From Cyclobacteriaceae bacterium (GTDB taxonomy: Bacteria; Bacteroidota; Bacteroidia; Cytophagales; Cyclobacteriaceae), in NCBI GenBank assembly GCA_030589835.1, contig JAUUZS010000168.1, forward strand, positions 1 to 8,301: DNA of 8,301 nucleotides, written 5' to 3'. The translations under genes and the position numbers were made by a program. How positions within the stretch are numbered: the first letter of the stretch is position 1; the number at the start of each line of letters is the position of its first letter. Below the pieces are notes generated by a model. That model searched no databases. It was not told the DNA's origin and was given only the letters and a program-made list of their open reading frames with translations. Positions 1 to 6,464 of this stretch are shown one piece after another.

Positions 1-593
1 CCTTCTTTAAAAAAAGTGGGGATTTCATAAATTTCAGCAGGCCATGAAACCTCGCTTAATTCTTCTTCCAGGTCTCCTCCTTTTATATAAATGATTCCAT
101 TGTTGAATCCTGAGGATTTCCCTTTCTTAATTTTCTTCGATACCCATGAGACAAACGTTGGAAGATTGGTAACGGCGCGACTCACCACCACATCAAATTG
201 TTTGGTTACCTCTTCTGCCCTGATCTGAATCCCCTGAGCGTTTTGGAGGTTTAATGCATTTATCGCTTCATTGACCACCTTTATTTTTTTTCCAATAGAA
301 TCGGTCAAGGTGAAATTTACATCTTCAAAATAAATACTTAATGGGATACCCGGGAATCCGCCACCGGTTCCTACGTCCAGCACATCAATGCCCTTTTTGA
401 ATTTAAAAACTTTGGCAATGGCAAGCGAATGCAACACATGCCTCAGGTACAGCTCATCAATGTCTTTTCTGGATATGACATTGATTTTAGCATTCCAATC
501 ATGATAAAAATCCCATAATTTTCCATACTGATCCAACTGCTTGTCAGTTAATTCGGGGAAATAGCTTGGTATGAGTTCAAAATAGGGATGCAT
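1..593 (-). CDS. rsmG: RsmG (GidB), 16S rRNA guanine-N7 methyltransferase, C-terminus cut by window edge
   Basis: Cytoplasmic SAM-dependent enzyme that methylates N7 of G527 (E. coli numbering) in 16S rRNA. The frame is open from the ATG at 591-593 to the left edge, giving 197 whole codons. Visible landmarks are the family stretch NVISRKDIDELYLRHVLHSL (38-57), the SAM-binding loop VLDVGTGGGFPGIPL (71-85), an acidic residue after the next strand (TLTDS, 95-99), VVVSRAVTNLP (135-145) and the late IYIKGG strand (168-173). Family members are usually a little over 200 residues, so only about 10-15 residues should be missing. It lies 109 bases downstream of the sigma-factor gene on the same strand, probably in the same transcript. 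No Shine-Dalgarno is seen before the ATG. The frame stays open upstream of this start (see findings), so an N-terminal extension using a non-ATG start is possible but not needed by the family length. Confidence 0.95.
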   Translation of the reverse strand, partial: MHPYFELIPSYFPELTDKQLDQYGKLWDFYHDWNAKINVISRKDIDELYLRHVLHSLAIAKVFKFKKGIDVLDVGTGGGFPGIPLSIYFEDVNFTLTDSIGKKIKVVNEAINALNLQNAQGIQIRAEEVTKQFDVVVSRAVTNLPTFVSWVSKKIKKGKSSGFNNGIIYIKGGDLEEELSEVSWPAEIYEIPTFFKE

Positions 594-702
594 GCTTAGC
601 ACAATAATTAATAAATCTTTATTCTTTGCAGAGATGATTTGCCGGTCTGACAGGACTTCAAACTCATCATAAGTCTCATTATTAATTTCCTGAATAATTC
701 TT

Positions 703-1311
703 CTAGATGTGCTCTTTTTTGCCTTTCACCAAATCGTACATCAGCTCGCGTGCGCGGTGGAGTTGAGCTTTTATAGTCCCAAGTGGGGCTTCGAGTTCTC
801 TGGCAATTTCCTCATAAGACAGCTCTTCAAAATATCTCAGCTTTACTAATCGCTGATATTTCGGAGGGAGTTTATCGACAAATATCCTGATGAGCTCAAT
901 TTTCTGGCTTTTTATTGTCTCCTCCATTGGGTTGAGTTCATTATTCTCCACATCAATTTTGACCGCTTCACCACTATCATCTTTGAAGGAAGTATCGAGG
1001 CTCATCGTTTCCAGCCTTTTTTTACGTATAAAGTCTATGGCATTGTTGGTGGCAATTCTAAATAGCCAGGTAGAGAAGGTATAATCTTTTTTGAATTTGC
1101 TAAGATTTTTAAATGCTTTGGCAAAAGCCTCAATGGTCAAGTCTTCGGCATCATCCACATTACGCACCATTTTCAAGATCATGTGATACACCGGCTTATT
1201 GTATCGCTTCATCAACTCGGCAAATGCTTGCTCATCATGTTCTATGATGGCTTTGTCAATAAGCCGAAAATCTTCTAGTGCCTTATCAGAAAAATTTTTG
1301 TCTACTTCCAT
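703..1311 (-). CDS. ECF-type RNA polymerase sigma factor (RpoE-like)
   Basis: Alternative sigma factor of the extracytoplasmic-function class (sigma70 regions 2 and 4 only), 202 residues and of normal length. Region 2 covers about 30-100, with the core-binding and -10 recognition segment DDAEDLTIEAFAKAF (53-67) and the STWLFRIATNNAIDFIRKKR helix (80-99). An acidic linker (about 101-138) follows. Region 4 covers about 140-192, with LPPKYQRLVKLRYFEELSY (148-166) and the helix-turn-helix EEIARELEAPLGTIKAQLHR (167-186), which reads the -35 element. The ATG at 1309-1311 overlaps the end of the upstream glycosyltransferase gene by 10 bases, so the two are probably translationally coupled. No anti-sigma gene (zinc-finger or membrane type) lies next to it; the following gene is rsmG. 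The regulon cannot be inferred from the sequence. Many Bacteroidota carry numerous ECF factors, so I give no specific symbol. Confidence 0.93.
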   Translation of the reverse strand: MEVDKNFSDKALEDFRLIDKAIIEHDEQAFAELMKRYNKPVYHMILKMVRNVDDAEDLTIEAFAKAFKNLSKFKKDYTFSTWLFRIATNNAIDFIRKKRLETMSLDTSFKDDSGEAVKIDVENNELNPMEETIKSQKIELIRIFVDKLPPKYQRLVKLRYFEELSYEEIARELEAPLGTIKAQLHRARELMYDLVKGKKEHI

Positions 1312-2411
1312 TTAACCTTTTTTGTGAGCAATACCTTGAGTCCGGTTGAAATATAGTAAAACAGGAATATCAAATCCAAAATCGGGAACATCCATATACT
1401 TGATTTGTCTCCGGTTTTCTTTTTCAACACCAAAAGGGATGTCAATAATGATACCATTGCAAGAAAAAAACCAGCAAGAACAAAATTAGTTTGAAATACT
1501 GACATTATTGCAGCACAAAAACTGCCCCAAAAGACAATTCTTGAAATCAACAAAAATCCGAGCAACAATTTGTCAGTTACCCGATAATGCTTACCAACTG
1601 ATAAATGCCTTGTTTTTTGCAGAATAAAGTCACTCAATTTCGTTTTTGGGATTGAGAACATGGTCGAATCCGGGGAAATTACGAAGCTTGTATTTTTTCG
1701 TTTTGCATAGCGGTTAATTAACAAATCATCATCGCCTCCTACCACTTCACGATATTTTCCGAATCCATTTTTTTCTAAGAAAAACGATTTTCGATAGCCC
1801 ATATTTCTTCCTACTCCCATATATGGGTTGCCGAGTAGCCCAATGCCAATATACTGAATGGCTGTAAGCAGGGTTTCATATTTTATAAAATAATTTAGTA
1901 GCCCTTTTTCCTTATAATATTGTGAATACCCGATGACGTATTTCTTTTTGTCTGAAGTAAATCCAAGGCTCATTTCATTAAGCCATGATTCACTTTCCGG
2001 AAAACAATCTGCATCCGTCAATATAATATAATCATATTTCGCCGCCCGAATTCCTATTGTTAGTGCATACTTTTTATTATTGATGTGGTCCGGTGTGCTG
2101 TCAATCCGAACCAGCTTAAAATTTGCTTCTTTCTGATCCAGATCTATGGCAAAGTCATAGGTGTCATCACTGGATTTATCATCGATAAGAATTATCTCGT
2201 ATGAATAAAATTGTTGTTTTAACAGAAGTGGGATAAGTTTTTTCAGGTTTTCGACCTCATTTTTTGCACTTATCACTACCGAAACCCCCGGCAAATCAAG
2301 AGTGCTCTTTTCTGGCTTTTTATACGCAATAAGCGCAATAGTGACAATGGTATGGAATAAAAATTGAATCCCAGCACTTACCACAAACACCCAAAATATG
2401 ACTTCGACCAT
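1302..2411 (-). CDS. Membrane-anchored family 2 glycosyltransferase
   Basis: Inner-membrane GT2 (GT-A fold) enzyme of 369 residues that should transfer a sugar from a nucleotide-sugar on the cytoplasmic face. An N-terminal membrane helix (about 4-29) is followed by the catalytic domain: VSVVISAKNEVENL (43-56), EIILIDDKSSDDT (72-84) for the nucleotide, the metal-binding DAD of YIILTDADCFPES (128-140), the acidic GGDDDLL motif (225-231) likely carrying the catalytic base, and QKTRHLSVGKHY (265-276), which resembles the QxxRW region of processive GT2 enzymes but has His where Trp is usual. Three hydrophobic segments close the protein (about 283-304, 308-328, 340-362), ending in a basic tail. This arrangement resembles polysaccharide synthases and glycolipid glycosyltransferases; the acceptor and sugar cannot be told. 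It is the first gene of the left minus-strand block, and its stop overlaps the start of the sigma-factor gene. Confidence 0.9.
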   Translation of the reverse strand: MVEVIFWVFVVSAGIQFLFHTIVTIALIAYKKPEKSTLDLPGVSVVISAKNEVENLKKLIPLLLKQQFYSYEIILIDDKSSDDTYDFAIDLDQKEANFKLVRIDSTPDHINNKKYALTIGIRAAKYDYIILTDADCFPESESWLNEMSLGFTSDKKKYVIGYSQYYKEKGLLNYFIKYETLLTAIQYIGIGLLGNPYMGVGRNMGYRKSFFLEKNGFGKYREVVGGDDDLLINRYAKRKNTSFVISPDSTMFSIPKTKLSDFILQKTRHLSVGKHYRVTDKLLLGFLLISRIVFWGSFCAAIMSVFQTNFVLAGFFLAMVSLLTSLLVLKKKTGDKSSIWMFPILDLIFLFYYISTGLKVLLTKKVKWK

Positions 2412-2489
2412 CTAACTTATTATTTTACACCTTTAAAATTGAAGGTAAATGTAAAACGATATTCGCATCTTATTATAAAATTTATCGCT

Positions 2490-2497
2490 TATTTTTG
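2490..2497 (+). promoter_or_regulatory. Probable Bacteroidota -7 box for tgt
   Basis: TATTTTTG fits the Bacteroidota -7 consensus TAnnTTTG exactly and would place the transcription start near 2504, about 20 bases before the tgt ATG. No clean TTG is found at the expected -33 distance (around 2464-2472), so the upstream half is weak. It sits in the 112-base spacer between two divergent genes. On the opposite strand TACATTTA (2446-2453), 35 bases before the glycosyltransferase start, is a seven-of-eight match to the same consensus and could serve that gene, but with less support. Confidence 0.45.
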
Positions 2498-2523
2498 TGG
2501 CCAATATTATAAAATGATTTTGA

Positions 2524-3654
2524 ATGAAATTTGATTTGGTAGCCAATGATCCTGACACAAAGGCACGTGCCGGAATACTTGAAACAGCCCACGGAAAAAT
2601 AGAAACCCCGATTTTTATGCCTGTTGGTACTGCAGGCACGGTAAAGGCGGTCCACCAAAGAGAACTCATTAATGATATAAAGGCGCAAATAATACTTGGC
2701 AATACCTATCATCTTTATCTAAGACCGGGCCTGGATCTGATTAAAAAAGCCGGTGGTTTGCACAAATTTAATGGCTGGGACAGGCCGATTCTCACCGATA
2801 GTGGCGGGTATCAGGTATATTCATTAGCCGACGCACGAAAAATAAAGGAAGAAGGGGTAAACTTTCAATCTCATATTGATGGGTCCAGGCACCTTTTTAC
2901 ACCTGAAAGTGTCATGGATATCCAGCGAATAATCGGAGCGGATATTGTTATGGCATTTGATGAATGCACTCCTTTTCCCTGCGACTATGAATATGCGAAA
3001 AATTCCATGAACATGACACACCGATGGCTCAAGCGATGCTGTGACCATTTTGATGCGACTGCTCCGGCATATGATTATGAACAATCTCTTTTTCCTATTG
3101 TACAAGGAAGCACCTATAAAGACCTGAGGACAGAATCTGCCGAGACCATTGCCTCTTTTGAGCGCAATGGCAACGCCATCGGAGGACTCTCGGTGGGCGA
3201 ACCTGCAGAGGATATGTATGAAATGACCGATCTGGTATGTAATATTTTGCCTAAAGAAAAACCACGATACCTCATGGGTGTGGGAACTCCTGAGAACATT
3301 CTAGAATGTATCGCCCTGGGAGTGGATATGTTTGATTGTGTGATGCCAACACGAAATGGAAGAAATGGCATGCTATTCACTACTGAGGGGGTTATTAATA
3401 TTAGAAACGAAAAGTGGAAGGATGATTTAACTTGTATTGACAACGGTTTGGAAAATGAAATAAGTACTTTTTATTCCAAGGCATATCTGCGGCACCTGAT
3501 AATAAGTAAAGAAATGTTGGGGGCTCAGATTTCTAGTATTCACAATTTGGCGTTCTATTTGTGGTTAGTAAAACAAGCCCGTGAAAAAATTACCGAAGGT
3601 ACCTTTGACACATGGAAAAGGGCAATGATAAAAAAAGTAAGTAGAAGGTTGTAA
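2524..3654 (+). CDS. tgt: tRNA-guanine (queuine/preQ1) transglycosylase
   Basis: Exchanges guanine at the wobble position 34 of tRNAs with GUN anticodons (Asp, Asn, His, Tyr) for the queuosine precursor preQ1, in the cytoplasm. The protein has 376 residues, full length for the family. Landmarks are the N-terminal strand with ETPIFMPVGTAGTVKAV (27-43), NTYHLYLRPG (60-69), the general acid/base Asp92 in LTDSGGYQVYSL (90-101), FDECTP (145-150) for base recognition, PIVQGS (191-196), GGLSVGE (220-226) and the nucleophile Asp271 in FDCVMPTRNGRNG (270-282). The C-terminal zinc site is unusual. By alignment with E. coli Tgt from memory, the three cysteine ligands fall at Leu309, Asn311 and Ser314, while the histidine ligand is kept as His340 (SIHN). 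I recall the same pattern in other Bacteroidota Tgt proteins, so this is probably a lineage trait and not a dead gene. It leads the plus-strand block, 82 bases before the LPS permease gene. Confidence 0.97.
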   Translation: MKFDLVANDPDTKARAGILETAHGKIETPIFMPVGTAGTVKAVHQRELINDIKAQIILGNTYHLYLRPGLDLIKKAGGLHKFNGWDRPILTDSGGYQVYSLADARKIKEEGVNFQSHIDGSRHLFTPESVMDIQRIIGADIVMAFDECTPFPCDYEYAKNSMNMTHRWLKRCCDHFDATAPAYDYEQSLFPIVQGSTYKDLRTESAETIASFERNGNAIGGLSVGEPAEDMYEMTDLVCNILPKEKPRYLMGVGTPENILECIALGVDMFDCVMPTRNGRNGMLFTTEGVINIRNEKWKDDLTCIDNGLENEISTFYSKAYLRHLIISKEMLGAQISSIHNLAFYLWLVKQAREKITEGTFDTWKRAMIKKVSRRL

Positions 3655-3736
3655 TACGCATGTGTAAACGTGCAAAAAGGGGAACTTCTTTCTTTTAGAA
3701 TAATTAGGGCAGCAGGATGCAGAAAAAAGTAAAAGC

Positions 3737-4810
3737 ATGAAAATACTGGATTGGTATATTCTCAAAAAATTTCTGAAATCATATGTTTTTGTGATTTTCG
3801 TGATCGAGCTTGTAGTCGTGATCATTCATATTACGGAGAATAATGAGAATTACATAAATCATGAATTAAGTGCCGGTCAGATTGCAGGATATTACATGAA
3901 CTACATGCCTTATATTGCAAATATGATCGCCCCGATCACGGTTTTTATAACCGTGGTTTTTATGACCTCACAGCTGGCACAGCATTCTGAAATTATCGCC
4001 ATACTAAGTAGTGGGGTAAGCTTCAGAAGGCTTATGAGGCCCTATATGATGGGGGCGCTTATTATAGCAGGTATCTCCTTTTACTTCGGTGGCTGGATCA
4101 TCCCCGATGGGAATAAGGAGAGAGTGTCTTTTGAAATGGAATACATAAAGAGCACCTATCATTATACCGGGAGAAACGTTCACATCAAAATATCACCTAC
4201 TACCTTATTCTATTTTCAAAGTTATAATATTGGAACCAATGTGGCCTACAGACCAACGCTGGAGACAATCGTGGATGGCGTTTTGGTGAATAAACTAGAA
4301 GCTACAAGAATGGAATGGCGCGATGAAACTGAAAAATGGCGCCTAAAAAATTGGGAGAAAAGAGAAATAGATGGAATGGAAGAAGTGTTTTCTTATGGAA
4401 AAACCATGGATACCACACTCCGGATCCACCCAAAAGATTTCGCCAATGACTATAGCAGGTTCGAAACACTTACCATGAATGAGCTCTATGCCTATATTGA
4501 TGTTCTTGAAATGAGAGGCGCCGATAATATTGAAGTGTATGAAATCGAAAAATACATCCGTTTTACCGCACCGTTTGCCGCATTGATATTGACCTTTATC
4601 GGTTTGGGCGTATCTGCGAGGAAGGCCAGGGGAGGTGCCGGTTTTCAAATAGCCCTGGGGTTTTTATTGGCATTTATTTATATCATTTTCTTTATTTTTT
4701 CGCGCACATCAGCCGAGGCAGGAAGTATCGCTCCGATTATAGCGATATGGATTCCGAATATTATTTTTACAAGTATAGGACTGATTATTTACCAAACTGT
4801 TCCCAGTTGA
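3737..4810 (+). CDS. LptF/LptG-family LPS export permease (YjgP/YjgQ)
   Basis: Inner-membrane permease of the Lpt system, which with the LptB ATPase extracts lipopolysaccharide from the inner membrane and passes it to the periplasmic bridge. It has 357 residues, normal for the family. Three N-terminal membrane helices (about 15-32, 55-78, 102-124), a long soluble periplasmic region (about 125-275) expected to form the beta-jellyroll, and three C-terminal helices (about 277-295, 302-322, 331-353) reproduce the LptF/LptG layout. The cytoplasmic loop EIIAILSSGVSFRRLMRP (85-102) matches the conserved coupling region that contacts the ATPase. The start MKILDWYILKKFL is typical of Bacteroidota members. 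I cannot decide between LptF and LptG. No LptB or second permease gene is nearby. It follows tgt, an adjacency I recall as common in Bacteroidota, and its stop overlaps the probable start of the next gene. Confidence 0.93.
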   Translation: MKILDWYILKKFLKSYVFVIFVIELVVVIIHITENNENYINHELSAGQIAGYYMNYMPYIANMIAPITVFITVVFMTSQLAQHSEIIAILSSGVSFRRLMRPYMMGALIIAGISFYFGGWIIPDGNKERVSFEMEYIKSTYHYTGRNVHIKISPTTLFYFQSYNIGTNVAYRPTLETIVDGVLVNKLEATRMEWRDETEKWRLKNWEKREIDGMEEVFSYGKTMDTTLRIHPKDFANDYSRFETLTMNELYAYIDVLEMRGADNIEVYEIEKYIRFTAPFAALILTFIGLGVSARKARGGAGFQIALGFLLAFIYIIFFIFSRTSAEAGSIAPIIAIWIPNIIFTSIGLIIYQTVPS

Positions 4811-5721
4811 TTCCTGAGTTTAAAAATTATCTCCATTTGCATTTTTTAGTTTTTATATGGGGATTTACTGCCATTCTAGGGTTGCTTATTACCATCCCTC
4901 AGGTAGAGATCGTTTTTTATAGAACATTAATCGCCTCCAGTGGATTGGCCCTCGTGATGTACTTCAATAAGTTGTCTTTTCGCATAGGCCGAAAGGAAGT
5001 TGCCAAACTTATATTAACAGGATCACTCATTGCCGGACATTGGATATTGTTTTTCACCTCTGCCAGAATTTCTACCGCTTCAGTATGTCTTGCAGGCATG
5101 GCAACAACATCATTCTGGACAAGCTTTTTAGAGCCACTGATTTTGAAAAAACGAATCAAGTGGTACGAAGTATATCTCGGAGTAATCGTAATCGGTGGGT
5201 TATATATTATATTTCTTTTTGAATTTAACCACGCAATGGGGTTGTTTCTGGCATTGCTGTCCGCCTTATTAGCGGCGCTATTTACAGTAATTAATGCACG
5301 CTTTGCAAAGACACAGCACCATCATACCGTGACCTTTTATGAAATGGCAGGAGCATGTTTTTCAATAGTGTTGTTTTTTCCTATCTACAAACTATTTTTT
5401 GCCGGAAATCAACAGCTAAATCTCGAATTATCGTCATCTGATTTGTTCTATATTGCTATATTAGCTATTGTATGTACCGTGTATGCCTATTCGGCCTCCA
5501 TTGAAATCATGAAAAATATTTCTGCTTTTTCGGTAAATCTTACCATAAATCTGGAGCCAATTTATGGTATTATTCTAGCAGTTTTAATATTCGGGGAAAA
5601 AGAAAAAATGCATCCCGGGTTTTATATCGGAGCATGTATTATCCTTCTTTCTGTTTTGGCGCATCCTTTTCTGAATAAATATTATAGACGTAAATACCTG
5701 GAAACCGATAATTTGAGGTAA
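4807..5721 (+). CDS. EamA/DMT-superfamily transporter, probable TTG start
   Basis: Inner-membrane permease of the drug/metabolite transporter superfamily, with two EamA repeats and about ten membrane helices; the substrate is unknown. Recognisable stretches are LHFLVFIWGFTAILG at the N-terminus, VEIVFYRTL, GHWILFFTSARISTASV in the first repeat, and NLEPIYGIILAVLIFGEKE in the second. The first ATG in frame is at 4747 but would put 64 bases inside the permease gene and add 20 polar residues foreign to the family. I chose TTG at 4807, overlapping the permease TGA as TTGA, because the product then begins about a dozen residues before the first helix, as family members do, giving 304 residues. No ATG lies between 4807 and the first helix. 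The overlap implies translational coupling to the permease. The C-terminus ends in a basic cytoplasmic tail. Confidence 0.88.
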   Translation: MIPEFKNYLHLHFLVFIWGFTAILGLLITIPQVEIVFYRTLIASSGLALVMYFNKLSFRIGRKEVAKLILTGSLIAGHWILFFTSARISTASVCLAGMATTSFWTSFLEPLILKKRIKWYEVYLGVIVIGGLYIIFLFEFNHAMGLFLALLSALLAALFTVINARFAKTQHHHTVTFYEMAGACFSIVLFFPIYKLFFAGNQQLNLELSSSDLFYIAILAIVCTVYAYSASIEIMKNISAFSVNLTINLEPIYGIILAVLIFGEKEKMHPGFYIGACIILLSVLAHPFLNKYYRRKYLETDNLR

Positions 5722-5745
5722 AATTCCCTCAAGGCAGAAAGTAAT

Positions 5746-5753
5746 TATATTTG
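5746..5753 (+). promoter_or_regulatory. Candidate -7 box for the PAP2 gene
   Basis: TATATTTG matches TAnnTTTG and lies 25 bases after the DMT transporter stop. It would start transcription near 5760, about 12 bases before the chosen ATG. The nearest upstream TTG (5713-5715) is 30 bases away, beyond the usual 17-23, so the -33 half is missing and the gene may instead be read from the upstream operon. Confidence 0.3.
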
Positions 5754-5771
5754 GTAAATCGGTCAATAAAT

Positions 5772-6458
5772 ATGAATTCGATGATGAAAGATTTTCTACA
5801 TTCAAAATTTGCGGCATTAAGCCTGGGTACTGCAATCATTTTTTTATACCCTGTTTTGGTTTTTCCAAAAGGTGAATTTGAATTGCTCATTAATCAATTT
5901 CATTATCCTGCATTGGATGTATGCTTTAAATACATCACCCACCTCGGGGATGGGAATTTATTGGCAGTTTTACTGATCGCCACACTTTTTTATAACTACT
6001 ATAGTGCCATTTTAGTCGCTTTTTCCATCCTGTTTCAGGCTATTATTATTTCGATTTTCAAAAGGGGGATATTTAAAGGTATGGATAGGCCGATGGCCTA
6101 TTTCGATGAAAGTGTTTCATTAAATTTTGTCGATGGGGTAGATGTTCATAGTGCCAATACCTTTCCATCGGGTCATACCGCAACAGGCTTTGCTATTTTT
6201 GCCTTGCTATTTATTATCATCAATAATCGGGGGACTGTAATATCATCATTAATGTTTGTACTGGCATTTTTGGTAGGGTTATCAAGGGTCTATCTTCTTC
6301 AGCATTTTGTGATTGATGCTTATTTTGGAGCCATATTTGGAATCCTTTCAGTGGTGCTGGGGTTGTATTTTATGAAGGTTTTATTCAAGGAGACCAAACT
6401 TGATGCGCTCAAAGCGAGTTCTTTGAGAACTTCTTTTGGCAAAAGCAAGAAACAATAA
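5772..6458 (+). CDS. PAP2-family membrane phosphatase
   Basis: Integral-membrane phosphatase of the phosphatidic-acid-phosphatase type 2 superfamily, acting on a lipid phosphate or pyrophosphate (for example undecaprenyl-PP, phosphatidylglycerol-P or lipid A) at the outer face of the inner membrane. Motif 2 is FPSGHTATGF (131-140, catalytic His135). Motif 3 is SRVYLLQHFVID (171-182, nucleophile His178, partner Asp182). Motif 1 is present with longer spacing than the textbook form, Lys97-x8-Arg106-Pro107. About six hydrophobic segments surround these. I start at ATG 5772 (228 residues); ATGs at 5781 and 5784 are alternatives, while the TTG at 5751 overlaps a candidate promoter box. The C-terminal 20 residues are polar and basic, and their codons overlap a hairpin. 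The neighbouring LPS permease suggests, but does not show, an envelope lipid substrate. Confidence 0.87.
   Translation: MNSMMKDFLHSKFAALSLGTAIIFLYPVLVFPKGEFELLINQFHYPALDVCFKYITHLGDGNLLAVLLIATLFYNYYSAILVAFSILFQAIIISIFKRGIFKGMDRPMAYFDESVSLNFVDGVDVHSANTFPSGHTATGFAIFALLFIIINNRGTVISSLMFVLAFLVGLSRVYLLQHFVIDAYFGAIFGILSVVLGLYFMKVLFKETKLDALKASSLRTSFGKSKKQ
6417..6437 (+). terminator. Possible terminator hairpin inside the 3' end of the PAP2 gene
   Basis: AGTTCT (6417-6422) and AGAACT (6426-6431) are a perfect 6-base inverted repeat around a 3-base loop, followed by TTCTTTT (6431-6437). A second small inverted repeat, CTTTT-GGC-AAAAG (6433-6445), overlaps it. Plus- and minus-strand genes converge here with 6 bases between stops, so a terminator would have to lie within coding DNA. 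The stem is short and AT-rich and the U-tract is interrupted, so this is tentative. Confidence 0.3.
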
Positions 6459-6464
6459 TAACAG

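Noticed and set aside
2514..2534. Six-codon ATG frame overlapping the tgt start
   Set aside because: Out of frame, very short, and ends inside tgt; ATG-rich AT leaders produce these by chance.
2433..3443. Several open frames of 76-109 codons antisense to tgt (and similar ones antisense to the permease and DMT genes)
   Set aside because: They mirror strongly coding sense-strand genes, have no recognisable domains, and have compositions typical of reverse-frame shadows.
3663..3678. Imperfect palindrome GCATGTGTAAACGTGC between tgt and the permease gene
   Set aside because: Two of eight arm positions mismatch, there is no T-run after it, and it is too weak to call an operator or terminator.
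5751..5771. Longer PAP2 start at TTG 5751
   Set aside because: It lies on a candidate -7 box and adds only seven residues; ATG 5772 is simpler.
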